DNA of 64,000 bases, from positions 4,693,501 to 4,757,500 of the forward strand of contig NZ_CP011388.1 in assembly GCF_001644605.1 (NCBI RefSeq), read 5' to 3'. Both the position numbers and the translations under genes were made by a program. Origin of the DNA: Paenibacillus swuensis. Lineage in GTDB: Bacteria > Bacillota > Bacilli > Paenibacillales > DY6. Of this stretch, positions 1 through 9,199 are shown piece after piece; position 1 is the first letter of the stretch; the number at the start of each line of letters is the position of its first letter. The notes under the pieces were generated by a model. That model was not told the DNA's origin, ran no database searches, and saw only the letters and a program-made list of their open reading frames with translations.

Positions 1-6
1 TGAAAC

Positions 7-951
7 ATGAAATCTTGGGCAGGCAGCGCTCCTTCCGTGTCCGTACCCGCTCCGCCGGTTAAGAAGCGGGGTCGTTTATCCCGGCGCAACATGTGGTTTG
101 CATATCTCTTTATCTCACCTATGGTCATCGGTTATACGCTATTCTTGCTCTTCCCCATCGTGACCGCTTTCTACATGAGTTTTACGAATTGGTCGTTTAC
201 TACGGAGCTTGCTTTCGTGGGTCTGGATAATTATAAGCGGGCATTAACCTCGGATCCGGTTTTCTGGAAAACGGTCGGAAACACGTTGTACTTCTCCGCC
301 GGTTTGGTTCCGCTAAATATACTGCTGGCCTTATCCTTAGCGTTAGTTCTGAAACGGAATCTACCCGGAATCGGCTTGTTCCGCACCGCAATATTCACAC
401 CTGTCGTTACTTCCATTGTAGTCTGGGCGATTGTCTGGAAATATATTTTTGCTACGGACGGCGGGTTAATGAATCAATTGTTACAGGTGTTTGGATTCGA
501 TCCCATTCCTTGGATGTACACCACGAGTTTGGTCATGCCCATTGTAATCGTCATTAGTGTACTGAAGAATGTCGGTTTAAATATGATTATTTTCCTGGCC
601 GCGCTCCAGGATGTGCCCGCACTCTATTATGAAGCGGCCAAGATCGACGGCGCCGGGCGGGTACGTACCTTCTTTAACGTTACTTTACCGCTCATTACAC
701 CTTCTGTATTTCTGACGACGATCATTACGGTCATTGGTTCACTGAAAATCTTTGGCCAAATTTATATTATGACCGGAGGCGGACCCGGAACAAGCACGTA
801 CGTCCTGGTCTATTACATTTATCAGCAGGCTTTCAAATTGTTTGAATTCGGTTACGCGTCCGCCATCGCCTTTATCTTATTCTTCTTTATTCTTTTACTG
901 ACGATCTTGCAATGGCAGATGAAGAAAAGGTGGGTTCACTATGAAGAATAA
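7..951 (+). CDS. Sugar ABC transporter permease, MalF/UgpA type (CUT1)
   Basis: One of two inner-membrane subunits of a CUT1 carbohydrate importer. The 314-residue protein has a cytoplasmic, proline-rich start, six or so hydrophobic segments beginning near residue 30 (FAYLFISPMVIGYTLFLLF), and the EAA loop (YYEAAKIDGAGRVRTFF, near residue 208) that contacts the ATPase. An in-frame TGA at bases 1-3 bounds the reading frame, so the ATG at 7 is the first possible start; its ribosome site lies outside or at the window edge. The stop overlaps the next permease start by 11 bases, showing one operon. A binding-protein gene is expected upstream. It converges on the amylopullulanase, so maltodextrin uptake is a reasonable inference, but the substrate is not visible in the sequence. 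Confidence 0.93.
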   Translation: MKSWAGSAPSVSVPAPPVKKRGRLSRRNMWFAYLFISPMVIGYTLFLLFPIVTAFYMSFTNWSFTTELAFVGLDNYKRALTSDPVFWKTVGNTLYFSAGLVPLNILLALSLALVLKRNLPGIGLFRTAIFTPVVTSIVVWAIVWKYIFATDGGLMNQLLQVFGFDPIPWMYTTSLVMPIVIVISVLKNVGLNMIIFLAALQDVPALYYEAAKIDGAGRVRTFFNVTLPLITPSVFLTTIITVIGSLKIFGQIYIMTGGGPGTSTYVLVYYIYQQAFKLFEFGYASAIAFILFFFILLLTILQWQMKKRWVHYEE

Positions 952-1789
952 ATCCGGACGTCTCGGGTTCTTGCTCAAAAACGGACCGAGCTACATCTTT
1001 CTGACTTTGATTTCGTTGTTTGTCATGATCCCTTTTCTTTGGATGCTGACGACTTCCCTGAAAGACGAGACCAAGATTTTCATGTTCCCCCCTCAATGGT
1101 GGCCGGATCCTATCCGTTGGTCCAACTTTGCCGATGTGTTTCGCTTTCAGCCGTTTCATCTGTATTTGTTTAACAGCGTTTATATTGGGGTGTTGGTTAC
1201 GGCCGGGACATGCCTGTTTGCGGCGATTGCGGGGTATGCTTTTGCCAAAATGGATTTTCCGTTCAAGAACGCCATCTTCCTGATCCTCTTAAGCTCCATG
1301 ATGATCCCAACAGAAGTCACGGCCATTCCGCTGTTTAACTGGATGTCGCAGCTTGGTCTGGTCGACACCCACTTTCCGCTAATCGTTCCTCCGATGTTGG
1401 GGGCGGGCGGCATCTTTGGAGTATTCTTGATGAGACAATTTTTCATCACGGTGCCTAAGGACTTGAGCGAAGCCGCTGAAATCGACGGGTGCAATCCATG
1501 GACGACCTACTGGAGAATTATGTTTCCTTTGGCGAAACCTTCTCTAGCGACGCTAAGTATTTTTACGTTTCTGCACAGTTGGAATGAGTTCTTTGAACCG
1601 CTGATTTACCTGAATTCGAGCAAATTATTCACGCTGCCTCTCGCTCTCTCTTTATTCACGGACCAGAGCGGCACCCAATGGCATTTGCTCATGGCAGCAT
1701 CTGTGATGGCAACCGTACCTCTCCTGCTCGTATTCTTTATCGCGCAGAAGAAATTTATTGAAGGTGTGGCTATGACCGGATTAAAATAA
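941..1789 (+). CDS. Sugar ABC transporter permease, MalG/UgpE type (CUT1)
   Basis: Second permease of the same CUT1 importer, 282 residues. It starts inside the end of the upstream permease, preceded by the AAAAGG of GAAGAAAAGGTGGG, so translation is probably coupled. Hydrophobic segments include FLTLISLFVMIPFLWMLTTSL near the N-terminus, and the EAA loop SEAAEIDGCNPWTTYWRIMF lies near residue 175. The C-terminus ends AMTGLK, like the typical MalG-family ending (G-x-V/A-K-G). No ATPase gene follows; Bacilli usually share an MsmX-type ATPase among CUT1 systems. A terminator follows directly. Confidence 0.93.
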   Translation: MKNKSGRLGFLLKNGPSYIFLTLISLFVMIPFLWMLTTSLKDETKIFMFPPQWWPDPIRWSNFADVFRFQPFHLYLFNSVYIGVLVTAGTCLFAAIAGYAFAKMDFPFKNAIFLILLSSMMIPTEVTAIPLFNWMSQLGLVDTHFPLIVPPMLGAGGIFGVFLMRQFFITVPKDLSEAAEIDGCNPWTTYWRIMFPLAKPSLATLSIFTFLHSWNEFFEPLIYLNSSKLFTLPLALSLFTDQSGTQWHLLMAASVMATVPLLLVFFIAQKKFIEGVAMTGLK

Positions 1790-1830
1790 CACTGTTAAAC
1801 TACTAAAATAAACGATGAATATAACGAAAA

Positions 1831-1874
1831 AAGACCGACAGATCTGCGATATGATATGCAGAACTCTCGGTCTT
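1831..1874. terminator. Bidirectional rho-independent terminator
   Basis: Arms AAGACCGACAGATCTGC and GCAGAACTCTCGGTCTT form a 17-bp stem with two mismatches around a GATATGATAT-like loop. On the minus strand the stem is followed by six Ts, so it ends the amylopullulanase transcript; on the plus strand a T-rich tail suits the permease operon. Confidence 0.85.
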
Positions 1875-1884
1875 ATTCATTCTT

Positions 1885-4800
1885 CTAGTATTCTAACAAT
1901 TTCGACAGGATCAGCGCACATTCCGCTCGCGTCGCAAATGCCTGAGGAGCGAACCTGTTGTTACCCACACCTTTCAGGAAACCAAGCCCTACTGCCTGCT
2001 GTACTGCGTCCTTGGACCAAGCGCCTATTTCAGAACTGTCCGTGAAGTTGAGCTCTGCGCTTGAGACTTTTGTGTGCTCTTGTTTCATAGCAGACGCCCG
2101 CACCAGCATTGCGGCCATCTCTTCACGGGTGACAGGATCATTTGGCGCAAATACGGTAACGCTTTTTCCATAGATGAGCCCCGCTTTCGATGCGCCCGCT
2201 ACCGCTTTGGCATACCATTCGTTCGCAGACACATCGTTATAGCCGCTAGCCTCGGCCGATTCCTTCAAGTTCAAGGCGCGGACCAATAATGCCGCCAACT
2301 CCGCGCGGGTCACTATCCGATTCGGCTCATAAACATCAGTTGTTGTTCCGAAGACCATGTGCCGGGCCGCTAAATCTTGAATACTATGGAATGCCCAATG
2401 CTTGCTTGCCACATCTCCAAATGTTCTGTTCATTTCCAGCACCGCGTACTCCGAGAAATGACGAATCTCCGCCGATATCATGCCTTCCGAATTCAACTGT
2501 CCGCCGATCCATTCCAGCTTCCCATCTTCAGCAAGATGATAAATTCCAATTCGCTTGCGATTTACATTTTCTTTCACTTTAAATTGGATGACCATCGGCT
2601 TCGTGAACGTATTTAGGGAACTGATTTCCTTACCGTCCGCTCCGACAACCGACAGACGGAATTGATACACTTCAGATCCAGCTTTCCATGTTGCCTTTAC
2701 TTGGGCCTCCGCAGCGTGTAGTCGATCTTCTCTTGCTTGCACATCCAGGGGCTGCATCTGCAAGAGAACCTGCATGCCAGCAGTATGATTTGCCGCAGTG
2801 AGCATGAGCTGCTTCAGAACTTCCGAAGGAACTTCCACTTGTACATTACTGTTGTTGATCTGAAGTCCCTTATCTTTAAATAAATCTAATGCGTTAGTTG
2901 GGAGCAACACGTTGTGAATGTCATCTCCAACTTTGATTGTAACATTCTCAGCATGAGAGCTTTCTCCAACAGCTTTGAGAATTTGATTCAGATTCAGTTT
3001 GGATGACTTCGAGTCTGTCCATTCTTCTACATTGTTGCTGTGTCCACCGTTATTACCACTACCTTGCCCGTTGCCGTTGCCATTACCTTGGCCATTACCT
3101 TGGCTATTACCCTGACCCTCGCCATGGCCGTTACCTTGGCCGTTACTTTGACCCTCGCCTTGGCCATTTCCTTGACCATTGCCTTGACCCTCGCCTTGGC
3201 CGTTTCCTTGGCCGTTACCTTGACCCTCGCCTTGGCCATTTCCTTGGCCTCCGGCTGAGTTTACATTCACTTTCACTTTTGCTGTCTTCAACCCATCATT
3301 AGTAATTACAGTAATCTCTGCATGCCCCGGACGAATCGGAGTCACAACGCCGATTTCACTGACCGTTGCCACATCGGGGTTGCTTGAGATCCAACTTAAT
3401 TCCTTATTCGTTGCATTGTTCGGCAGAATGTTCGCGATTAAGGAATAAGGCGCATCATTTACAGATAGCTTTAATTCCTCCACATTTAACACAACTCCGG
3501 TAACCGCTACTTCCGTTCCTCCTGTATCTTCCCCTGTGCGGGTAATCATCAGTTCCATCGTCTTGGTTGCCTGCCCCGCGCGCCCTTTATCCGTATACCA
3601 CGGCAGATTCAGGGTTTCCGCGGACGGTTCAATATGCGCAACGAATTTGTTCAACCCAACGGATAGCGGAATCCTCTCGATCAACACATTACCATAAGCA
3701 TCCATGGCTTCCGCGGGAATCGGTTGTCCGTTCAGCGTAAAATTCACGCCATAAGGCACTTTGGCTTTCAACGTAAAATGCTCTTCATCTGTCGTATACT
3801 CGATGTTTTCATTATACGAGGTACGGGGGAGTGTAACCATTAAAGGCATATCCACCCAACGTAATACGTAATCATTCACGATCATCTTGTTACCGCCTTG
3901 ATTGGCGATGGTTAATTTCATATTCGTATCGGTTGAGCTGTAAGCCCAGTTACCATAATCCTGGGTATCATTAGGTACACGGGTATGGCTGGAGAAAGCT
4001 TCTGTATTCCAGCTGCCTCGTGTGAACTTGTATTCCATCGTTTTGCCAGCCATCATCTTGAACGAGTACTCGACCACCCGGCGATCCGTCGCACCGCTTG
4101 GAACCGTCAGTTTCCAACCGGAAGCGTTCCAACCGTTAACAGTACCCGCCAGATAGATGTTGCTCGTGGTCGGCGTGTACTCCGGAATATGCAAACGAAT
4201 GTTTACATCCACCAGGACAAGCTTCGGTGTTACCGATTGTTCACCTGATTCCGCTCTGTTGTAACTCTGGTCGAAGGCAGCAATCTTGTAAATATAAGAC
4301 GTATCATTGCTAACGGAAAAGTCCACATACGACGCGACGCCGGATGCAACAGTGGCCACTTTGGAATACGCCGACACTCCAGAAGCTGCTTTCCTGTAAA
4401 TTTCGAACCCTGAAGCTTCACCAACACCTGCGACCCACTGCAGCTGCACACGGTTGGATTCCACTTCAATGGCATTCAACACCGGTTCGGGTGGTGCTGT
4501 AACATCCGTTAGGTCCGCTAATGTAGTTACCGATTGTTCATCAGAGTTCCTGAAAGTATCCCCGTTATCTGTGGACACCTTAGCAAAATAACGGTAAACG
4601 CCAGCGACTGTAGGTTCGAATGAAGCTGTATAAATCTTCTTACCGTCGTTCGTATCCGCTTTATACCGTAACTTCGTTTCAAAAGCTAGGCTCGGCTCGG
4701 TTCCCTCCAAGTAGTAACGAATTGTGGCTAGGAGTCTGCTTGCCTCTTTCCCAGCAAGTGCACTATCATCCGTAAGACCCGGTACATCCACCGTAACCGC

Positions 4801-7800
4801 AATCTCAGAGGTTTTCTTGCCGAGACCGATTGTCATCTCCTCTGCCGGCGTACTGATTTCCACATGCTGAATGGCAAAAGAAGGCGTAGCTGAAACCATA
4901 TCGGTCCATAAACCCTCTCCTGTTCCGATTTGAGCGGTCACAGCATAATAGTATTTGTTTCCGTTTACTACAGCATTGTCTGTATAGCTTGTTTCCGTAA
5001 GGGTTGCGATCTTCTCCACAGCGCCTCCTTCCATGGGCGCCCGATATATATTATAACGTTCGCTTCCAACAACCGGGTTCCATGTCAGATGAACCTTAGA
5101 GTTATCACCATTAGCTTGCAATCCGGCGACAGGCTCTACCATGGATAACGCTTGCTCCGAAATCATCATGAGACCGGATCTTGCAGGTACGGTAATGTTT
5201 ATTTTGCCCGCGGTCACAACGCCTTGAACACTTCCGTACAACTGATCGATCAGGGTCAGACCATCCGGTAAAAATCCGGCAACGTTAGCATCGAATGTAA
5301 CTTCCGAAGACGAACGATTGATGACAGTCAGCCCTGCCTTACTTTCATTTTTGCGGGCATAGGCGATCACATCGCCTTCGGCGTATGCGACTTGCAAGTC
5401 ACCTGTTCTGAACACCTCGTTCTCATTACGAACAGATGCTGCCGACTGATAGGCCCGGAAAAGCTCGGCATAACGGCCTGCCCCTGCGTATTGATCCGCG
5501 GACGATTCAACACGCTCCCATGGAAAGGTTCTGCGTGAATCGGGATCTTTCGTACCCGTCAAACCTACTTCATCCCCGTAGTACACCGTCGGGGCACCAG
5601 GATAAGACATCTGGAAAATAGCCGTCAACGCTTGATCCTCCAGGGCCCGATCCGACGCCTCCCCAGGGATGGAGAGCTTCTCTTCCTCCCAATCCGGATG
5701 CTCATACTTCGTAATGGAACGCGTTGTGTCATGAGAGTCGACCAGGTTCAACATAGCCTTCCAAGCCTCATCCGGATAATTTTCACGAATACGCTCCAAG
5801 GCTTCGTGGAACTCCGCGGCGTTCCCGTTGATAATGAAATTCTGCATCGCGCCCCGGAATTGGTAATTCATGACCGAATCAAATTGATCACCAAGCAGAT
5901 AATGGGTAGCCACGCCCCACTCTTCACCTAATATAATCGGATCATCGATCGCTTGACCGTTGGCATCTAGTTTGCCGGCCGTTGATTTCACGGATTCCCG
6001 GAATTTCTGCCAAGTTCCCTGTGATACGTCCGGCGCGACGTCCAGTCTCCAGCCCCGCGCACCCAGCCAATTCCAACGCTGGGAAGTCGCATTTTGCATA
6101 GACCGGTCCGCTTCTTCCGCCGTCATCCCGTCCAAATTTAATCCGATGACTTGTTCCCTGTAATCCGGATTGTTGTACTCATGCAACCCCTCAAGCGCAT
6201 CCGCGTCACCTTCTTGAGGCGCTTTGGCATCGATTGCCGGCAGCGAATCATAGCCCCACCAAGCCTCGTATTTATAAATCTTACCTGTCTTGTCCCGGTC
6301 GTCCACCTTTACATTCTCTACAGTAAACCACTTGGTGAAATTAAAGTCCTCCGGGTATTGATACGGCTTGCCAGTGGCTGTGTTTGTCTTGCTCGTAAAA
6401 GCATTACGCACCTCTTGCTCAGCCTGTGCTTGAGTCGCTCCCGCATTTACTTCATCCCATACTTTGGACCAATATTCATAAGCCCCGATTTCCGGATATT
6501 TCTCATAACGGTCAAAATAAATGGAGTCATCGCCCACATGATTAAACACGCCGTCCACAATAATACGGATACCGGCAGCCCGAGCAGCCTTTGCGAAATC
6601 CGTAAACACCTGATCGGAAGCCTTGCGTGTCTCCTCATAATTTAATCCTGAAGTGGGGTCCCCGGAAACGTTGTAAATAGGCTCGCCGAACATCGGATCC
6701 AGATGTTTGTAGTCGGTCGCATCATATTTATGGTTCGACGCGGCCCATGCCAGCGGATTGAAATAGATGACCGTCACCCCGATGGATTGCAAATATTTAA
6801 TTTTCTGCTGAACCCCTTGAATATCTCCCCCGTAAAACTCATTGGTCCACACACCGTCCGTTTGCGCGTCCGGATAATACGGTTTGTTTTCGGGCAAAGA
6901 ACGGTCAGGTAATTCCGGAAAATCGGACCAAGTTCCCCACACTTGGGAAGGTGCAGGTTCGTTCGGTACACCCCCGTCCATATATTGCAGCGGATGCCCG
7001 CCTTTTTCCGTGAGATTCGCACCCTCCGGTTTCAACGTCCCGCGGTAGCCGTCCACCGTTTTCGCGCGATTATTTCCTTGGGAACCGTCAAAGAAACGGT
7101 CAGGAAAAATCTGATAAACGACAGCGTTCTTCATCCAATCCGGAGTCTTGAAATCCTTCTTGTACACCGTCAGATTGAACGGAATAGCCCCTTCCTCCGA
7201 GGCAACTCCCGTCCCGCCGCTCAAACCGTCATCTCCGTATTCCAACTTGCTGGCACCGTCAACCAGAATAAATTTGTACCCCCAGATTCCGATGCCCTGG
7301 AAAACCGTCTTGGGAATGATGACTTCAAAGTAATCCTGTTCTCCGACGGTCGCGGCTTTCTTCATCTCATAAGTCGAAGCCATTCCTTTACCGTCAATCA
7401 GCTCTACTTTGGCGATCTGAACGTCTTCCCGTTTGGCCGCGATGCGAAGGGTCACGTCCGAAGTCTCCTCGGCTACTGCCCCGAATGGCTTCTTAAAGGT
7501 TACCGACCGGCTGTTAAACGTGATGCCCGCTTTATCAATCTGACCGTCGGCGCCACTCTCCATGGGAATATAATCATGGACTAACTGACGTTCTGCTTGA
7601 GGTTTCGAGTAGTCCAAGGTGAACGTGACGTTTGACGGATCCAGCACATTTACCTTCAGATTAGCTCCATCCCGCGCGCCGTAATTCTCATATCCGGACC
7701 AATCGGGTCCGAACACAACTTTCGCTTCGTAGGATCCCGCGGGCAGTGTCCGTTGTAGTTTGTACAAGGTGCCGTCAAAGTGGTAATCGACGAAATATTG

Positions 7801-8838
7801 ATTCGCCTGCGCAGGAGACCACTCCGCTTCCCCAAACACCTTCTGAACCGAACCCACTATTCGAGGATGCTTATCCTCACTTATGGAGGATAGGAATTTA
7901 GGGATTCCCGCAACCCCTTCCACGTTCGTGCGTACCTGGTTGGTTGCTTCATTCACATACAAGTTCACTTTTCCTGGTTTTGTTAATGTGAACTCATAGT
8001 TATCTCCATTGTTGGAGTATCCCTCCCAGGTGCCGGAACGAACAATTTTGAACTCGTGCTTACCCGCGGGGAGTACTTCAGAGTACGCATAATAGTCACC
8101 GGTCAAGTGACTCATTTGCGTTTGGGCAGAAGCATTATTCCAGCCTTGCCAGGAGCCTGCAATAACCCACTTGGTCTTTCCCCCGGGCTGATCCGCAAAC
8201 ACATCCGCTGTGGGAGCGACCTCCCCGCCGGCAGAAGGTACTGTAATCACTGAATTATTGTTGGCTGTAGCCGGGTTGGTCGGGTCGAAGAAATAAACTT
8301 CATATTTCCCCTCCTCTCTGGCGACATACTTATATTCATAATCCGCTGCCGGAAGCGGGGTTGTCGTGTAGTTGTATGTGGACTCCGTGACGCTGGTTCG
8401 GGTTAGCTCATGTTCTGTCGACCAGTTGTCAAAAGATCCTTTCACAACATACTGGGGAGAACTATGCAGAACAACTTTGCCATTCTCATCGGATCGCGCG
8501 GTTAGCGTATCGTCTGACATAGCGGTTCCGTTAAACAGGAAGCGATATGTATACTGCTCGTTCGGGGATAATCCCGTGATTTCTGCGGATAACACACCGT
8601 CCCCGTCTCCGTCGGTCATGACGTACTCTTGACTGGAACCGAAACTTCCTTGGGCTTTCACAGTAACCTCTGGCAGTTGAAATGATATGCGCTGATCCTC
8701 CGTTACCGACGTTGCAGCAAGCGGCGAACCGGCCTCAACCGAAGTCGGCAATAGCAAAGTTAAACAAATCTGGACTATCATCATAACCGAAAGAAAAGCC
8801 GCCATTCGTCTCCTGCTTGTTCCCATCCTTGTGTGCAT
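1885..8838 (-). CDS. Giant SLH-anchored amylopullulanase / alpha-amylase (GH13)
   Basis: Secreted, surface-bound starch or pullulan hydrolase of 2317 residues. Seen in order: signal peptide (to about residue 36); CBM48-like module (VVKGSFDNW, ~131-205); two X25-like modules (~220-300, ~322-405); GH13 N-domain (~430-560); GH13 barrel (~565-1130) with region I DGVFNH (~763), region II RLDVAPD (nucleophile Asp, ~933), region III ILGEEWG (acid/base Glu, ~972) and region IV SHDTTR (~1035); two FN3 domains (~1235-1320, ~1450-1535); another starch-binding-like module (IYLAGTVNGWN, ~1550); a Big2 domain (~1778-1860); a Gly/Gln/Asn linker; an unassigned ~200-residue region; and three SLH domains (~2137-2317) that bind cell-wall polysaccharide. 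Start ATG has AAAGGGG seven bases upstream. The architecture fits known Bacillota amylopullulanases. Pure alpha-amylase versus pullulanase activity cannot be decided here. Confidence 0.95.
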   Translation of the reverse strand: MHTRMGTSRRRMAAFLSVMMIVQICLTLLLPTSVEAGSPLAATSVTEDQRISFQLPEVTVKAQGSFGSSQEYVMTDGDGDGVLSAEITGLSPNEQYTYRFLFNGTAMSDDTLTARSDENGKVVLHSSPQYVVKGSFDNWSTEHELTRTSVTESTYNYTTTPLPAADYEYKYVAREEGKYEVYFFDPTNPATANNNSVITVPSAGGEVAPTADVFADQPGGKTKWVIAGSWQGWNNASAQTQMSHLTGDYYAYSEVLPAGKHEFKIVRSGTWEGYSNNGDNYEFTLTKPGKVNLYVNEATNQVRTNVEGVAGIPKFLSSISEDKHPRIVGSVQKVFGEAEWSPAQANQYFVDYHFDGTLYKLQRTLPAGSYEAKVVFGPDWSGYENYGARDGANLKVNVLDPSNVTFTLDYSKPQAERQLVHDYIPMESGADGQIDKAGITFNSRSVTFKKPFGAVAEETSDVTLRIAAKREDVQIAKVELIDGKGMASTYEMKKAATVGEQDYFEVIIPKTVFQGIGIWGYKFILVDGASKLEYGDDGLSGGTGVASEEGAIPFNLTVYKKDFKTPDWMKNAVVYQIFPDRFFDGSQGNNRAKTVDGYRGTLKPEGANLTEKGGHPLQYMDGGVPNEPAPSQVWGTWSDFPELPDRSLPENKPYYPDAQTDGVWTNEFYGGDIQGVQQKIKYLQSIGVTVIYFNPLAWAASNHKYDATDYKHLDPMFGEPIYNVSGDPTSGLNYEETRKASDQVFTDFAKAARAAGIRIIVDGVFNHVGDDSIYFDRYEKYPEIGAYEYWSKVWDEVNAGATQAQAEQEVRNAFTSKTNTATGKPYQYPEDFNFTKWFTVENVKVDDRDKTGKIYKYEAWWGYDSLPAIDAKAPQEGDADALEGLHEYNNPDYREQVIGLNLDGMTAEEADRSMQNATSQRWNWLGARGWRLDVAPDVSQGTWQKFRESVKSTAGKLDANGQAIDDPIILGEEWGVATHYLLGDQFDSVMNYQFRGAMQNFIINGNAAEFHEALERIRENYPDEAWKAMLNLVDSHDTTRSITKYEHPDWEEEKLSIPGEASDRALEDQALTAIFQMSYPGAPTVYYGDEVGLTGTKDPDSRRTFPWERVESSADQYAGAGRYAELFRAYQSAASVRNENEVFRTGDLQVAYAEGDVIAYARKNESKAGLTVINRSSSEVTFDANVAGFLPDGLTLIDQLYGSVQGVVTAGKINITVPARSGLMMISEQALSMVEPVAGLQANGDNSKVHLTWNPVVGSERYNIYRAPMEGGAVEKIATLTETSYTDNAVVNGNKYYYAVTAQIGTGEGLWTDMVSATPSFAIQHVEISTPAEEMTIGLGKKTSEIAVTVDVPGLTDDSALAGKEASRLLATIRYYLEGTEPSLAFETKLRYKADTNDGKKIYTASFEPTVAGVYRYFAKVSTDNGDTFRNSDEQSVTTLADLTDVTAPPEPVLNAIEVESNRVQLQWVAGVGEASGFEIYRKAASGVSAYSKVATVASGVASYVDFSVSNDTSYIYKIAAFDQSYNRAESGEQSVTPKLVLVDVNIRLHIPEYTPTTSNIYLAGTVNGWNASGWKLTVPSGATDRRVVEYSFKMMAGKTMEYKFTRGSWNTEAFSSHTRVPNDTQDYGNWAYSSTDTNMKLTIANQGGNKMIVNDYVLRWVDMPLMVTLPRTSYNENIEYTTDEEHFTLKAKVPYGVNFTLNGQPIPAEAMDAYGNVLIERIPLSVGLNKFVAHIEPSAETLNLPWYTDKGRAGQATKTMELMITRTGEDTGGTEVAVTGVVLNVEELKLSVNDAPYSLIANILPNNATNKELSWISSNPDVATVSEIGVVTPIRPGHAEITVITNDGLKTAKVKVNVNSAGGQGNGQGEGQGNGQGNGQGEGQGNGQGNGQGEGQSNGQGNGHGEGQGNSQGNGQGNGNGNGQGSGNNGGHSNNVEEWTDSKSSKLNLNQILKAVGESSHAENVTIKVGDDIHNVLLPTNALDLFKDKGLQINNSNVQVEVPSEVLKQLMLTAANHTAGMQVLLQMQPLDVQAREDRLHAAEAQVKATWKAGSEVYQFRLSVVGADGKEISSLNTFTKPMVIQFKVKENVNRKRIGIYHLAEDGKLEWIGGQLNSEGMISAEIRHFSEYAVLEMNRTFGDVASKHWAFHSIQDLAARHMVFGTTTDVYEPNRIVTRAELAALLVRALNLKESAEASGYNDVSANEWYAKAVAGASKAGLIYGKSVTVFAPNDPVTREEMAAMLVRASAMKQEHTKVSSAELNFTDSSEIGAWSKDAVQQAVGLGFLKGVGNNRFAPQAFATRAECALILSKLLEY
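3060..3250 (-). repeat. In-frame Gly/Gln/Asn/Glu linker repeat
   Basis: Within the amylopullulanase gene, about residues 1863-1930. The unit QGNGQGNGQGEG (12 residues, 36 bp) recurs about four times with small variants (QSNGQGNGHGEG) and decays into NGNGNGQGSG. It is a flexible low-complexity tether between the catalytic/binding modules and the SLH anchor. The near-identical 36-bp units make length change by slippage or recombination likely; that is inference. Confidence 0.85.
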
Positions 8839-8895
8839 TCATATTCCCCTTTCAAAATGGTTGTTTCAAAATCAGATATTACCTACATGATTTCG

Positions 8896-8909
8896 TGCAA
8901 ACGATTGCA
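8896..8909. promoter_or_regulatory. LacI/CcpA-type operator upstream of the amylopullulanase
   Basis: TGCAAACGATTGCA, about 58 bases upstream of the amylopullulanase start. Central CG with near-symmetric arms is the hallmark of LacI-family operators (MalR-like or cre). It departs from the cre consensus TGWAANCGNTNWCA at two positions, so a maltose-type LacI repressor is as likely as CcpA. Confidence 0.6.
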
Positions 8910-8967
8910 TAAAACGACATAGTAACCTGTAAATCATCAGTTGTACGACACAAGTATACAAAATAAT

Positions 8968-8981
8968 TGAAAGCGGTTACT
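8968..8981. promoter_or_regulatory. Probable cre (CcpA) site
   Basis: TGAAAGCGGTTACT matches the cre consensus TGWAANCGNTNWCA at 13 of 14 positions, about 130 bases upstream of the amylopullulanase start. It suggests carbon catabolite control. Confidence 0.5.
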
Positions 8982-9093
8982 TAATTGATAAATCCATCAT
9001 AATGCCAAATGGCTAAATTATGCAAATGCCGTTTCCACCGCAAAAATCCAACTTTTCTAGCAATACCTTCCTCAATCTGCGTTATTCACTCAT

Positions 9094-9119
9094 TTATCAT
9101 GCAAACGTTTGCATGATAA
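9094..9119. promoter_or_regulatory. Perfect 26-bp palindrome with LacI-type core
   Basis: The core ATGCAAACGTTTGCAT is embedded in a fully symmetric 26-bp sequence (each half reads TTATCATGCAAAC). It lies about 255 bases upstream of the amylopullulanase start and just past the 3' end of the DUF3900-like gene. With the operator at 8896-8909 it could support a DNA loop by a tetrameric LacI-family repressor; spacing between centres is about 204 bp. Confidence 0.65.
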
Positions 9120-9128
9120 GCATAAAAA

Positions 9129-9167
9129 ACGCCCTTTTACCTAGTTTATAAGCTGGTAAAAGGACGT
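9129..9167 (-). terminator. Rho-independent terminator of the kimA-DUF3900 operon
   Basis: Arms ACGCCCTTTTACC and GGTAAAAGGACGT pair with a single mismatch; on the minus strand the stem runs into six Ts (plus-strand AAAAAA at 9124-9129). Confidence 0.88.
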
Positions 9168-9199
9168 TCCATAATTCATCATTATAAAATATAAGTGCT

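Noticed and set aside
3003-3302. Repetitive open frames on both strands in other phases, CRISPR-like spacing of similar units
   Set aside because: The repeats are in-frame linker codons of the amylopullulanase with no unique spacers.
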